64,000 nt of DNA, taken from assembly GCA_937922085.1 (NCBI GenBank), contig CAKZVD010000061.1, forward strand, positions 1-64,000, read 5' to 3'. A program made the translations under genes and the position numbers. How positions within the stretch are numbered: the first letter of the stretch is position 1; each line of letters begins with the position of its first letter. Below the pieces are notes generated by a model, which was given only the letters and a program-made list of their open reading frames with translations, was not told the origin of the DNA and made no database searches. This DNA is from an uncultured Tenacibaculum sp. (GTDB lineage Bacteria; Bacteroidota; Bacteroidia; Flavobacteriales; Flavobacteriaceae). Of the stretch, positions 7,914 to 16,591 are shown one piece after another.

Positions 7914-10900
7914 ATGAAAAATAAACTAATAAAAAGACGAATTTACTCAACCTTTTTTCTCTTGTTATTAACATTTACTTCCTATGCTCAGAGGCCATTC
8001 TTTGATAAAAGTAAAGATTTATTAATTGCTCAATTTGATAGCAAACCTGATCCTGATGATATTCATGCTCAAGCTGCATTAGGATCAATGTTACTCCATA
8101 ACGATTTAAAAGGAGTTAATTATTACGCTGTGGCAGGGGCAATAGGCCGTCAAGGTGGTCAATTTATTGATTCTGATGAATTGTTTGATTTATCATTTGG
8201 TAAAAGTAATTGGACCGATGCTGATGAAAATTGGACTGCATCTGTAACTAAAATTAAAAATAAAGTTATTCCAATCTTGAATAATGGAGGAAAAATATGG
8301 GTACAAGAAGCTGGTCAATCTGACATAACAGCTGATTGGGTAGCTCAAGTAATTAATACTGTTGGAGCTTCTAAAGTAAAAAATAACGTAATAGTAGTTC
8401 AACACAGTAAATGGAACCAAGATCAAACCACACCTGATGATCTTAATTATGTAAAAAGTAAGACTAATTATTTTTATATAGATGATGGTAATGCAGATTT
8501 TACAGAACAATGGGGAGATCATGGCCCATATGATACTCCAAGATATCGATCTAGAGATAGCAAATGGATCGCATTAGCTAAAAACTCACCTAATAAAAAA
8601 GCTAAAGCTATTTGGGCTGAAGCAGATCGGGTTGTAAAACGTAGATACCCACAAGGAGTTCCTTATGATTGGTCATGGATGAAAAATGATGGCCTTGATT
8701 ATTCTGATTGTGTAGAAAATTGGTGGATTTTAAACATTAGTGATAAAGCAAACAATGTATCAAAATTCTGGGATAGATATGTAACCAATACAACTGGTTC
8801 AAACCCAAATTCTGGTTCTTGTAAAGGGAAAGTTTTTGAGGAAACAAATGGAATTGTAGCCATTGAAGCAGAAGATTTTGTAAAACAAACTGCAACTAAT
8901 GATAGAGAATGGTTTGTTATTGGTAATAGAGAAAGCACACCTACTCCTGACCCAGACGGAAGTCATGCTTCTTCTGCTAGTAAAGGAAAATACATTGAAT
9001 TATTACCAGATACCAGAGTAACTCATGGAGACCCTATAAAAGTAGGAGTTAACTTTTCAGACACTCCAGGAAAAGCTGTAATAGATTATAAAGTAAAATT
9101 TAATTCTCCTGGTAAATACTTTGTTTGGATTAGAGCTTATTCTTCAGGAACAGAAGATAATGGAGTACATGTAGGTATTGATGGAACTTGGCCTTTATCA
9201 GGAAGAAAAATGCAGTGGTGTACTGGAAAAAATCAATGGACTTGGGAAAGTAAACAAAGAACCAATGCTAACCATTGTGGAGAACCAGAGAAAATTTTTA
9301 TTAATGTACCAACAGCTGGTATACATACAGTTTCTTTTTCTATGAGAGAAGATGGTTTTGAGATCGATAAATTCATTTTATCTAAAACGTATACAAAACC
9401 TACAGGAAATAGTTTAAATTCAATAGCTATAAATTGTGATGGAGATAATGATACAGATAATTCAGAGTGTAATATCAGTTCAACTATCAAAGGTTTAAAA
9501 GTTTCTTCAAAAACTAAAACATCAATAACTGTTGCTTTTAATGAGATACCTGGAGCTAACACTTATGAATTAAGAGCATGGCCTAAAGGTGAATTTACAG
9601 GTAGTATTAATACTCCTAAAGCAGTTTCTTTTGCAGGAGGAAGCTCTTCTCCCTTAACTATAGTAGGGTTAAATTCTGGTAAAGAATATACCTTAGTTTT
9701 AAGAGGAATTTGTGGAGTTGGTAAATCAACTGAGTTTTCACAAATAGATGTTACTACAGTTGCAAATGCCCCTAAATGTGATATAAATACAATTATCACA
9801 GGTTTAAATGCTTCTTCAAAAACTAAAACATCAATAACTGTTGCTTTTAATGAAATTGCTGGAGCTCAAAATTATGAGTTAAGAGCGTGGCCTAAAGGTG
9901 AATTTACAGGTAGTATTAATACTCCTAAAGCAGTTTCTTTTGCAGGAGGAAACTCTTCTCCTTTAAATATAGTAGGGTTAAGTTCTGGTAAAGAGTATAC
10001 CTTAGTTTTAAGAGGAATTTGTGGAGTTGGTAAATCAACTAAATTTTCACAAATAGATGTTACTACAGTTGCAAATGCCCCTAAATGTGATATAAATACA
10101 ATTATCACAGGTTTAAATGTTTCTTCAAAAACTAAAACATCAATAACTGTTGCCTTTAATGAAATTGCTGGAGTTCAAAATTATGAATTAAGAGCATGGC
10201 CTAAAGGTGAATTTACAGGTAGTATTAATACTCCTAAAGCAGTTTCTTTTGCAAGAGGAAGCTCTTCTTCCTTAACTATAGTAGGGTTAAATTCTGGTAA
10301 AGAATATACATTAGTTTTAAGAGGAATTTGTGGAGTTGGTAAATCAACTGAATTCTCACAAATAAATGCAGCTACAAAAGAAGATGAACTTACAAACGGT
10401 ATTTATTACATTCAGAACCCTAAAGGTACTATAAGAATTAATAGCCCTAGTGGAAGTATAGTAAACCAAGCAACTACTGCTAATAATAGTGCTAAATGGG
10501 AAATCACTAAAATAAGTGATTATTATACTATTAAAAATTTACGTAATAATGAGTATTTAGAAGTGCCTTTTAAAGCATGTATAACGGGAGAAAATACACA
10601 AAACTTAAATCTAAAATTAGCAACATATTCACAAGTAATAGGAGATCATCAACGATGGAAAATAACAAAAATTAGTGGTGATTACTTTATTAGTCCTTTG
10701 CATTGTGATAAAGTAATAGATAGACCAAAAAATAATTCTTTATTGTTATTATGGCCCTTAAATACTAACAATACGAATCAAAACTGGAAAATTACCAGAG
10801 CTTCAGCAACTTCTAAAACAGCTCTTAACAATAAGTTAGATTCAAAAAATGAGATAATAAACATTTTTCCAAACCCTGTAGTTCATAATACTTTCTCTAT

Positions 10901-11087
10901 TCATTTAGTTAATGATACAGTTTCTGATATAAGTGTTTTTGACATACAAGGGAAGCTAATTTATCAAAATAAATTTTCTAAAAAAACAATTAATATTAAT
11001 AGGAATAATTTAGGTGAAAAAGGATTGTATTTTATAAAAATTAAACAAGGAGAAATTACTATTACTAAAAAGATAGTGCTTCAATAA
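7914..11087 (+). CDS. Secreted multidomain protein: nucleoside-hydrolase-like, carbohydrate-binding, 3x FN3, ricin-type lectin, T9SS
   Basis: The 1057-residue protein has a signal peptide to about 26 (SYAQ). Residues 27-290 resemble inosine-uridine nucleoside hydrolases, including an Asp cluster FDSKPDPDDIH at 41-51 and the segment EAGQSDITADW. Residues about 305-495 look like a beta-sandwich carbohydrate-binding module (IVAIEAEDFV, WIRAYSSGTEDNGVHVGIDG, FEIDKFIL). Three FN3 repeats of 103 residues start at 519, 622 and 725. Residues about 822-965 form a ricin-type beta-trefoil (NGIYYIQNPKG, QRWKITKI, NQNWKI). The end is a T9SS sorting domain (IFPNPVVHN). A role in binding and attacking algal polysaccharide is inferred from the architecture; the catalytic substrate is unknown. 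Confidence 0.75.
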   Translation: MKNKLIKRRIYSTFFLLLLTFTSYAQRPFFDKSKDLLIAQFDSKPDPDDIHAQAALGSMLLHNDLKGVNYYAVAGAIGRQGGQFIDSDELFDLSFGKSNWTDADENWTASVTKIKNKVIPILNNGGKIWVQEAGQSDITADWVAQVINTVGASKVKNNVIVVQHSKWNQDQTTPDDLNYVKSKTNYFYIDDGNADFTEQWGDHGPYDTPRYRSRDSKWIALAKNSPNKKAKAIWAEADRVVKRRYPQGVPYDWSWMKNDGLDYSDCVENWWILNISDKANNVSKFWDRYVTNTTGSNPNSGSCKGKVFEETNGIVAIEAEDFVKQTATNDREWFVIGNRESTPTPDPDGSHASSASKGKYIELLPDTRVTHGDPIKVGVNFSDTPGKAVIDYKVKFNSPGKYFVWIRAYSSGTEDNGVHVGIDGTWPLSGRKMQWCTGKNQWTWESKQRTNANHCGEPEKIFINVPTAGIHTVSFSMREDGFEIDKFILSKTYTKPTGNSLNSIAINCDGDNDTDNSECNISSTIKGLKVSSKTKTSITVAFNEIPGANTYELRAWPKGEFTGSINTPKAVSFAGGSSSPLTIVGLNSGKEYTLVLRGICGVGKSTEFSQIDVTTVANAPKCDINTIITGLNASSKTKTSITVAFNEIAGAQNYELRAWPKGEFTGSINTPKAVSFAGGNSSPLNIVGLSSGKEYTLVLRGICGVGKSTKFSQIDVTTVANAPKCDINTIITGLNVSSKTKTSITVAFNEIAGVQNYELRAWPKGEFTGSINTPKAVSFARGSSSSLTIVGLNSGKEYTLVLRGICGVGKSTEFSQINAATKEDELTNGIYYIQNPKGTIRINSPSGSIVNQATTANNSAKWEITKISDYYTIKNLRNNEYLEVPFKACITGENTQNLNLKLATYSQVIGDHQRWKITKISGDYFISPLHCDKVIDRPKNNSLLLLWPLNTNNTNQNWKITRASATSKTALNNKLDSKNEIINIFPNPVVHNTFSIHLVNDTVSDISVFDIQGKLIYQNKFSKKTININRNNLGEKGLYFIKIKQGEITITKKIVLQ
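9468..10376 (+). repeat. Tandem triplication of a 309-bp FN3-encoding unit
   Basis: Units start at 9468, 9777 and 10086, exactly 309 bases apart, each beginning with the Cys codon of CNISS/CDINT and encoding ITVAFNEI, YELRAWPKGEFTG and LVLRGICGVGKST. Differences between copies are few and scattered, pointing to recent duplication or gene conversion. The third copy is cut short at about 10376 where the lectin domain begins. Confidence 0.9.
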
Positions 11088-11139
11088 AAATAGTGAAACT
11101 TGAGTAACATCAAGTATATTGTAATTTGAATTGATTGAG

Positions 11140-11168
11140 AAAAGCGGCTGAATTTCAGTCGCTTTTTT
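11140..11168 (+). terminator. Rho-independent terminator after the 1057-residue protein gene
   Basis: GAAAAGCGGCTGA and TCAGTCGCTTTTTT form a hairpin with one internal mismatch, followed by a U-rich run, 52 bases after the stop codon. Confidence 0.75.
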
Positions 11169-11262
11169 AAATTTTTGTCAACCTATTGGCAACTCAAACT
11201 CAATAAAACAAAGAACTTATTATTACAACTTTCAAACCTTACAAAACATACACAATATCTTA

Positions 11263-11460
11263 TTGAAAATGAAAACAAAACAACCAAAACATAGTATACA
11301 AATTGTTTTAATATTATTGGTGGCAATAATGCAACTACACGGACAGTTATCTATTGGAGATCCGGGAGTAAAATTTGATGATGTAAAGTATGATTCAGAT
11401 TATCCTTTTATGAAAGAATGGCAAAAAGCTGGAGTGCAAGGAGGTATTCCATTTTTTTAA
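11263..11460 (+). pseudogene. N-terminal fragment of a secreted polysaccharide-degrading enzyme
   Basis: The 65-codon frame has a signal peptide (IQIVLILLVAIMQLHGQ) and the mature start SIGDPGVKFDDVKYDSDYPF, then WQKAGVQGGIPFF and TAA. The phrase KEWQKAGVxGGIP is how several secreted beta-helix or polysaccharide-active enzymes of Flavobacteriia begin, after which hundreds of residues normally follow. Here the frame dies at once in a run of seven T residues where it meets an unrelated gene fragment. The exact enzyme family is uncertain. Confidence 0.5.
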
Positions 11461-11848
11461 TGAGCTAACTGAAGATGATTACTATATTGGAATAAGAAGT
11501 AAACTCATGGGGCAAGTAAATCTTGTTCGTATTGGTAAAAATTACTTAAATACAAATGGTTCTATTACTTTATCTACAGGTATTTTAGCAGATGACCCTG
11601 TAATAAAAACCGCAAGTGCAGCAATGGTAAATGGAGGAATACATAGCTTTGTTAAAGCTGTTTCACTTGAAATTGAGAATAATATTAGAGTGAATGTTGT
11701 TTCTTTAGGTGTTGTTGATGACTCTTATGAGAAGTACAAAGATTATTTTCCTGGTCATCTTCCTATTTCTATGAATAAAGTAATTAACGGATATGTAAGA
11801 AGTGTATATGGAAAGAGAAATGGGGAAATAATTCGAATTTATAATTAA
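11450..11848 (+). pseudogene. C-terminal two thirds of a short-chain dehydrogenase (SDR), truncated
   Basis: In the second frame from about 11450 the sequence reads FNELTEDDYYIGIRSKLMGQVNLVRIG, then SITLSTGILADDP, SAAMVNGGIHSFVKAVSLE, IRVNVVSLG and NGYVRSVYG, ending TAA at 11846-11848. This matches the later part of the small atypical SDR group represented by PRK07578, in which Lys of SKLMG and the STGI strand are typical. The Rossmann nucleotide-binding N-terminus (TGxxxGxG) is absent. Starting at ATG 11507 would give 113 residues, but such a product would lack the cofactor site. It is joined directly to the preceding secreted-enzyme fragment. Confidence 0.65.
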
Positions 11849-11968
11849 AACTTTATTTGCTTAATTTTTAAATTCTATTTTCCTAGAATTAGTTCTTTTC
11901 ATTATTTTAGTAATTCTAAAAACTGACTTTAATTGTTACATTAAACAGGAAAAATTCAACTATAAATT

Positions 11969-12559
11969 ATGTCTTTATTATCTTATAATTTAATTTTAAA
12001 AAACATAAATCGTTTTATAAATTTAAATCAAGAAGAGGAGAATTTTTATGTTTCTTTATTAACAGAAAGGAAAATAAAAAGAAAAGAATTTTTAATAAAA
12101 CAAGGACAAATTTCAAAACATGATTATTTCATAATTAAAGGGTGTTTAAAAGTATATACTTTAGATAATAAAGGTTCTGAACATATTTCTATGTTTGCTA
12201 TTGAAGATTGGTGGACAGGTGATATGGCTAGCTTTATTTCTCAACAACCAGGGCATTACTTTATACAAGCATTAGAAGACTCTATTGTATTACAAATATC
12301 AAAAAGCAACTTTGACTTGTTATTTAAACAAATACCAAAATTCGAACGTTTTTACAGAATTTTATACCAAAGATCATTAGTTTCTTTTGTACAAAGAGCA
12401 AATCAAGGTATATCGGAAAGTGCTGAAGAAAGGTATTTAAATTTTGTTAAAAAACACCCTAATATTATTAACAGAGTTTCTCAAAAAAACATTGCTGCTT
12501 ACCTAGGTGTTACTCCAGAGTTTTTAAGTCTTTTGAGAAAAAAAATAGTTTCAGTGTAA
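11969..12559 (+). CDS. Crp/Fnr-family transcriptional regulator
   Basis: The 196-residue protein has a cyclic-nucleotide-binding-type beta roll (about 20-125: FLIKQGQISKHDYFIIKGCLKVYT, IEDWWTGDMASF) and a C-terminal winged-helix region (VSQKNIAAYLGVTPEFLSLLRKK). This is the common Bacteroidota Crp-like group that usually controls a neighbouring operon and often binds no cAMP. No Cys cluster for an Fe-S centre is seen at the N-terminus. The next two genes in the same direction (envelope protein and DoxX) are the likely targets; control of hmp is also possible. Confidence 0.85.
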   Translation: MSLLSYNLILKNINRFINLNQEEENFYVSLLTERKIKRKEFLIKQGQISKHDYFIIKGCLKVYTLDNKGSEHISMFAIEDWWTGDMASFISQQPGHYFIQALEDSIVLQISKSNFDLLFKQIPKFERFYRILYQRSLVSFVQRANQGISESAEERYLNFVKKHPNIINRVSQKNIAAYLGVTPEFLSLLRKKIVSV

Positions 12560-12611
12560 TTTCTTAATGTACATTATTTTTCCCTAATACAATCTGTTTG
12601 TTCTTTGTAGC

Positions 12612-13265
12612 ATGAAAAAAACAAACATTTTGTTAATTATAATATTTCTGGTTTTTAATCAGAAAATAAAATCTCAAATTACACAATTAGAACTTGCTTC
12701 GGGAATATCTAAAACTGATTTCTCTTATTTTTCAATTAAACCTCTTAATAAAAAAGAAACATTTTCTATTTCAACTTTAGCTTTCTTTCAAAAATACCAT
12801 GGTAAAGAGCATCTTATTTTTGACGAGATTGGAGTTCAAACTACTGTTTTTTGGAATATCAATAAATTTCTATCTGTAGGACCTTCTTTATATTATAATA
12901 GTGTTGCTGGTTTTTCTGAAAGAATCTCTTTATTAGTATCCATAAAAAAAGAAAAATTCACTTTATCAGTTATTCCTTCCATAGCGCATTTAGAATTAAC
13001 CAATTTTATTAATGGAGAATTATTTCTTCAACTTCAATTCGTTCAACCTATAAAAAAACATTGGAAATTTTTATTAAGTGCACAAGTACTTTCCCATTGG
13101 GATAAATTTTCAAAACATTCTCGAAGTTTTCAACAAATAAGAACTGGATGTTCTTATAAAAAAAATCAATTTGGTTTATTTGTAGACTTTGATCAATATG
13201 GCCAAAATCCTATATCTAAAACATCTGTAGGGCTTTTCTTTAGAAAAATATTTATTAATAACTAA
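12612..13265 (+). CDS. Predicted exported outer-membrane-like protein, unknown function
   Basis: The 217-residue protein has a signal peptide (LLIIIFLVFNQKIKSQ). The mature part is a run of amphipathic beta strands with alternating aromatics (FLSVGPSLYYNSVAG, ISLLVSIKKEKFTLSVIPS, FGLFVDFDQYG) ending SVGLFFRKIFI, consistent with an 8-10 strand outer-membrane barrel. No named family is recognised. It is 9 bases upstream of the DoxX gene, so the two form an operon behind the Crp-like regulator. Confidence 0.55.
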   Translation: MKKTNILLIIIFLVFNQKIKSQITQLELASGISKTDFSYFSIKPLNKKETFSISTLAFFQKYHGKEHLIFDEIGVQTTVFWNINKFLSVGPSLYYNSVAGFSERISLLVSIKKEKFTLSVIPSIAHLELTNFINGELFLQLQFVQPIKKHWKFLLSAQVLSHWDKFSKHSRSFQQIRTGCSYKKNQFGLFVDFDQYGQNPISKTSVGLFFRKIFINN

Positions 13266-13274
13266 AATTTAAAA

Positions 13275-13754
13275 ATGATACGTAAAATTATTAAGACAAA
13301 CGACAATTGGGGACAACTAATTACACGATTAACACTAGGACTGGTACTACTGCCTCATGGAGCACAAAAAATGCTAGGTTTATTTGGTGGATATGGGTTT
13401 TCTTCAACTTTAGAAACTTTAACTAAGCAAATGCAATTACCATGGGTTATTGCTTTTCTGGTAATTATAATAGAATTTTTTGGGGCAATTTCCTTAATCT
13501 TTGGTTTTTTAAATAGAATATGGTCTTTAGCAATTATCTTTTTATTCTTAGGTATAATTTTTACAGCACAAATAGAGCATGGTTTTTTTATGAATTGGTT
13601 TGGTATTCAAAAAGGAGAAGGCTATGAATATTCTCTACTTATTATAGGTTTAGCTATGTCTATATTAATAAATGGCGCTGGTAAATTTTCTATTGATTCA
13701 TTAATTATAAAAAAGCTAAATAACTCTATAAATCTAAAAAAGGAAGTTTTATAA
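13275..13754 (+). CDS. DoxX family membrane protein
   Basis: The 159-residue protein has four hydrophobic helices and the DoxX signature: RLTLGLVLLPHGAQKMLGLFGGYG near residues 18-42, then WVIAFLVIIIEFFGAISLIFGF with the conserved Glu, and IEHGFFMNWFG. DoxX proteins are small inner-membrane proteins linked to quinone or thiol redox and oxidative stress. It follows the preceding exported protein by 9 bases, so the genes are co-transcribed. Its regulation by the Crp-like protein at 11969-12559 is inferred from order only. Confidence 0.85.
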   Translation: MIRKIIKTNDNWGQLITRLTLGLVLLPHGAQKMLGLFGGYGFSSTLETLTKQMQLPWVIAFLVIIIEFFGAISLIFGFLNRIWSLAIIFLFLGIIFTAQIEHGFFMNWFGIQKGEGYEYSLLIIGLAMSILINGAGKFSIDSLIIKKLNNSINLKKEVL

Positions 13755-13809
13755 AAATATGTGAATGATAATTATTTCATTATAAAAATTATTAAGCAGT
13801 TGTAAAATT

Positions 13810-14424
13810 CTATGGTTTTAAAATAAAAATAGCAATTCCTACAAAAACAACAATTTGTAACCATTTTAAGTAAATTCCTATTTTAGAATTTTGTTTAATC
13901 AAAGTTGAAACTGAACCCGCTAGAATAGCAATAGTAGAAAAAACAATAAAGGAAACAATAATAAAAACCCCTCCTAAAATATAAAATTGTAAAACTGTAG
14001 AAATCGTTTTAGAAAATAGAAACTGTGGGAAAAATGCTAAAAAGAAAATAGTAACCTTCGGATTTAAAACATTCATCCAAAATCCCGTTTTAAACAATTC
14101 TACGGTTGTTTTAGTTTGAACATTTTCTGTTGAAAACACAATTTCGGGATCACTATTATAAACCTTATATGCTAAATACAATAAATAACCAGCTCCTAAT
14201 AATTTAATTATAAAGAAAATATTATCATTCGCTTTAATAATTTCTGAAACACCAAAAGCAACTAAAGTTGTATGAATTATACAACCAGTCATTAATCCAA
14301 AAACTGTAGCTAATCCATATTTCTTACCATTTACAATACTCTGTGTAAGCACAAAAATATTATCAGGACCTGGAGAAATTGCCAAAGCCATAGTCGCAAA
14401 GACAAAAGAGACTACTATTTCCAT
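13810..14424 (-). CDS. LysE/RhtB family amino-acid exporter
   Basis: The 204-residue protein has about six membrane helices and the family N-terminus: FATMALAISPGPDNIFVLTQSIVNGKKYG, then FGLMTGCIIHT, AGYLLYLAYKVY and NPKVTIFFLAFFPQF. LysE/RhtB proteins export amino acids (homoserine, threonine, lysine or similar) driven by the proton gradient. Substrate cannot be deduced. It follows pyrD by 9 bases on the same strand and is probably co-transcribed with it. Confidence 0.88.
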   Translation of the reverse strand: MEIVVSFVFATMALAISPGPDNIFVLTQSIVNGKKYGLATVFGLMTGCIIHTTLVAFGVSEIIKANDNIFFIIKLLGAGYLLYLAYKVYNSDPEIVFSTENVQTKTTVELFKTGFWMNVLNPKVTIFFLAFFPQFLFSKTISTVLQFYILGGVFIIVSFIVFSTIAILAGSVSTLIKQNSKIGIYLKWLQIVVFVGIAIFILKP

Positions 14425-14433
14425 AAAAGTAAC

Positions 14434-15465
14434 TTAACCTTTTAAAATAGCTTTATTAATTCTTTTTATTAAAGCAGGTCCTTCATAAATAAAGCCTGTA
14501 TAAATTTGTACTAAATCTGCTCCTGCTTTTAACTTCTCTAAAGCATCTTTTTCAGAATGAATACCTCCTACTCCAATAATTGGAAATGCTTTATTAGATT
14601 GATCTGCTAAATATTGAATAACACGTGTACTTCTGTCTTTAATTGGTTGTCCGCTTAAACCTCCATTACCGATTTCCTTCAATCGTTCTTCTGAGACTTT
14701 TAAACCTTCTCTATTTATAGATGTATTAGATGTTATAACCCCATCAATTTTAGTCACTGCTACTAATTCAATAATTTCATCTAGTTGATGATCATTTAAA
14801 TCTGGAGCAATTTTTAGTAAAATAGGCTTTTGCTTTACTTCTAAATTATTTAATTTCTGTACTTCTGTTATTAATTCCTTTAAATAATCTACATCTTCTA
14901 ATTTTGCATGACTAGATACATTTGGACAACTTACATTTAAAACAAAATAATCTACAAAAGGATATAAGCCTTTAAAACATTCTAGATAATCTGCTGTATA
15001 ATTTTCTGGAGAAGTTTGCGTATTCTTACCAATATTACCTCCTATAATAATTTTTCCTTTGTTCTTTTTTAATTGTTCAACAGCTGCTTTTAATCCTTCA
15101 TTATTAAATCCCATTCTATTAATAATTCCTTTATCATCTTTCAATCGGAATAATCTTTTTTTAGGATTTCCTATTTGTCCTTTTGGCGTTACTGTTCCTA
15201 TTTCTATAAAACCAAATCCAAAATCGGCTAACTCGTTATATAAAACTGCGTTTTTATCAAAACCAGCTGCTAATCCTACCGGATTTTTAAACGTAAGTCC
15301 GAACAATTTTCTTTCTAATTTTTTATCATTTACTTGATAAATTCCTCTAAAAATAGAAGGTACAAATGGAATTTTTGATAAAAACTTTACTAATGAAAAT
15401 GTAAAATGATGAATCTTTTCAGGATCAAAAAGAAAAAGTATAGGGCGAATAAGTAGTTTATACAT
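14434..15465 (-). CDS. pyrD: Dihydroorotate dehydrogenase (quinone), class 2
   Basis: The 343-residue protein carries the class 2 marks: an N-terminal membrane-associating helix pair (residues 1-40), [13 protein letters not shown] at about 61-73, [29 protein letters not shown], and the FMN phosphate loop IGVGGI near 298 followed by [10 protein letters not shown]. It oxidises dihydroorotate to orotate with ubiquinone or menaquinone as acceptor in pyrimidine synthesis. The catalytic base Ser of class 2 enzymes is present in the NVSCPNVSS region. Normal length. A TATTTTTG -7 element lies 69 bases upstream. Confidence 0.95.
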   Translation of the reverse strand: MYKLLIRPILFLFDPEKIHHFTFSLVKFLSKIPFVPSIFRGIYQVNDKKLERKLFGLTFKNPVGLAAGFDKNAVLYNELADFGFGFIEIGTVTPKGQIGNPKKRLFRLKDDKGIINRMGFNNEGLKAAVEQLKKNKGKIIIGGNIGKNTQTSPENYTADYLECFKGLYPFVDYFVLNVSCPNVSSHAKLEDVDYLKELITEVQKLNNLEVKQKPILLKIAPDLNDHQLDEIIELVAVTKIDGVITSNTSINREGLKVSEERLKEIGNGGLSGQPIKDRSTRVIQYLADQSNKAFPIIGVGGIHSEKDALEKLKAGADLVQIYTGFIYEGPALIKRINKAILKG

Positions 15466-15471
15466 TTTTAT

Positions 15472-15497
15472 GTTGTCAAGTCGAGCGGAGTCGAAAC
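15472..15497. repeat. Fragment of a dispersed flavobacterial palindromic repeat
   Basis: GTTGTCAAGTCGAGCGGAGT continues CGAAAC and contains TCGA-GCGGAG-TCGA. Its GC content is well above the surroundings. I recognise CGAGCGGAGTCGA as a short extragenic repeat widespread in Flavobacteriaceae genomes; only one copy was noticed in this window. Confidence 0.4.
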
Positions 15498-15533
15498 TTT
15501 ATTAATTTAGCCGCTAAGTTATAAAAATTACAA

Positions 15534-15541
15534 CAAAAATA
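15534..15541 (-). promoter_or_regulatory. Candidate pyrD promoter -7 element
   Basis: TATTTTTG on the minus strand matches TAnnTTTG, 69 bases upstream of the pyrD ATG. The leader it implies spans the palindromic repeat fragment. Confidence 0.4.
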
Positions 15542-15693
15542 ATGTAGATATGATAGTTTCTTAGAGAAGAATACAGGTAATTACAGGTTAAAAAAAATTC
15601 ATTATAATTTGAAAAGCTTCTAAAACTTTATAATTAAAAGTCCAGAGATTACAAGCAAAGAACAATAAATAAAAATTAAATTTTCAATAATAT

Positions 15694-15716
15694 TAGGGCT
15701 TCGTAATGAAGCCCTA
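15694..15716 (-). terminator. Hairpin terminator after the GG-leader peptide gene
   Basis: TAGGGCTTC (15694-15702) and GAAGCCCTA (15708-15716) form a perfect 9-bp stem with a 5-base loop, 18 bases beyond the stop codon of the peptide gene. The downstream minus-strand sequence is AT-rich but has no strict U run. Confidence 0.65.
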
Positions 15717-15734
15717 TCATAAATTATGGATTTA

Positions 15735-15935
15735 CTAAAATCCTCCACCTACAGTATTACCAAGACTATTAGCAATTCTTTGACATTCATTACCACAGTT
15801 TGTTAACCCTTGGCTACCATGAGCATGATGATCATAGCATTCACTAAGACAATGAATAGCACAAAATTCTCCTCCACTAATAGCTTTTTGTTGATTTTTG
15901 TTAAGAGTTTTTCCTAAGGTTTTTAAACTTTTCAT
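15735..15935 (-). CDS. GG-leader Cys-rich peptide precursor (bacteriocin/RiPP-like)
   Basis: From ATG 15935 the product is 66 residues: leader MKSLKTLGKTLNKNQQKAIS, then the double glycine (21-22) that is the cleavage signal of C39-peptidase ABC exporters, then a 44-residue core. The LGKTLNKxxQKxIxGG pattern is the common leader of Bacteroidota natural-product precursors. The core has five Cys as CxxxCxxxC near its start (FCAIHCLSEC) and CGNEC later, a HHAHG cluster, and a Gly-rich end. The frame opens 48 bases upstream at another ATG, but that extension is unlike the family. No exporter, peptidase or modifying enzyme is adjacent, so it is an orphan precursor. Confidence 0.7.
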   Translation of the reverse strand: MKSLKTLGKTLNKNQQKAISGGEFCAIHCLSECYDHHAHGSQGLTNCGNECQRIANSLGNTVGGGF

Positions 15936-16221
15936 AATTAAAGTATTTAATTGATTATATATATTGTGAACATTTAAAGACACTCACAATTTATGTCTTT
16001 ATATTACTTTCAAAGTCATTTTATTACTTTATAAGCTACTCTGTAATTTATAAGATATCTTTTATCAAATTATTTATTTTTCTATATAAATTTCCTGTAA
16101 AAAAGATAAGTTCTGATTAAGGTTACTTTTTTAACTCTATTAAATAAAATTAAGGAGTTAATAAAATGAAGATTTTTTTATCAATACTCAATAAATAATC
16201 TTTTTCTTATCTACAATAGCT

Positions 16222-16484
16222 AATTATTTTTAACTACAATTAATTCTTTTTTTGTAATTAAAACAATAGATAATTCAAAATCGTAGTCCTCTATTTCATA
16301 TTCGCTTTTAGTATTTTTATTTTTAAGCTTATAATAGATAGTGAATATTTTAAACCTGTTTTTCTATATTTAAATTGATAATCAGACCAAATCAATCACA
16401 TCATTATTTATACATACCTTTAGAAATATCCATATTCTCTATAAAATTAGAATATAAATCATGTAAAAAAAAACTATCTTTTAC
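16222..16484 (-). pseudogene. Frameshifted remnant of an unrecognised gene
   Basis: On the minus strand, protein-like text runs on through at least three frame changes: KDSFFLHDLYSNFIENMDIS then KGMYK and a stop; NDVIDLV in the next frame; WSDYQFKYRKTGLKY in a third; then IFTIYYKLKNKNTKSEYEIE, DYDFELSIVLITKKELIVV and KNN with TAG at 16222-16224. The pieces abut in order, which is hard to get by chance. The family is unknown. It lies upstream of, and on the same strand as, the orphan GG-leader peptide, so it may be what is left of a partner gene. Confidence 0.45.
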
Positions 16485-16591
16485 TTAAAAAGTGTCTTCT
16501 TACCTACTCTATCAAGCTTCTATTATTCTAGAGTATCAATTTTATGTATCTATTTTAAAAAGTTGAAATATTACTGGTGTGTATAATAAAT

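Noticed and set aside
9563..10108. Repeated minus-strand 78-codon frames
   Set aside because: Mirror images of the FN3 repeats in the plus-strand gene; no independent coding evidence.
13755..13809. Possible terminator between DoxX and LysE genes
   Set aside because: Only weak AATGA/TCATT complementarity; not distinguishable from AT-rich background.
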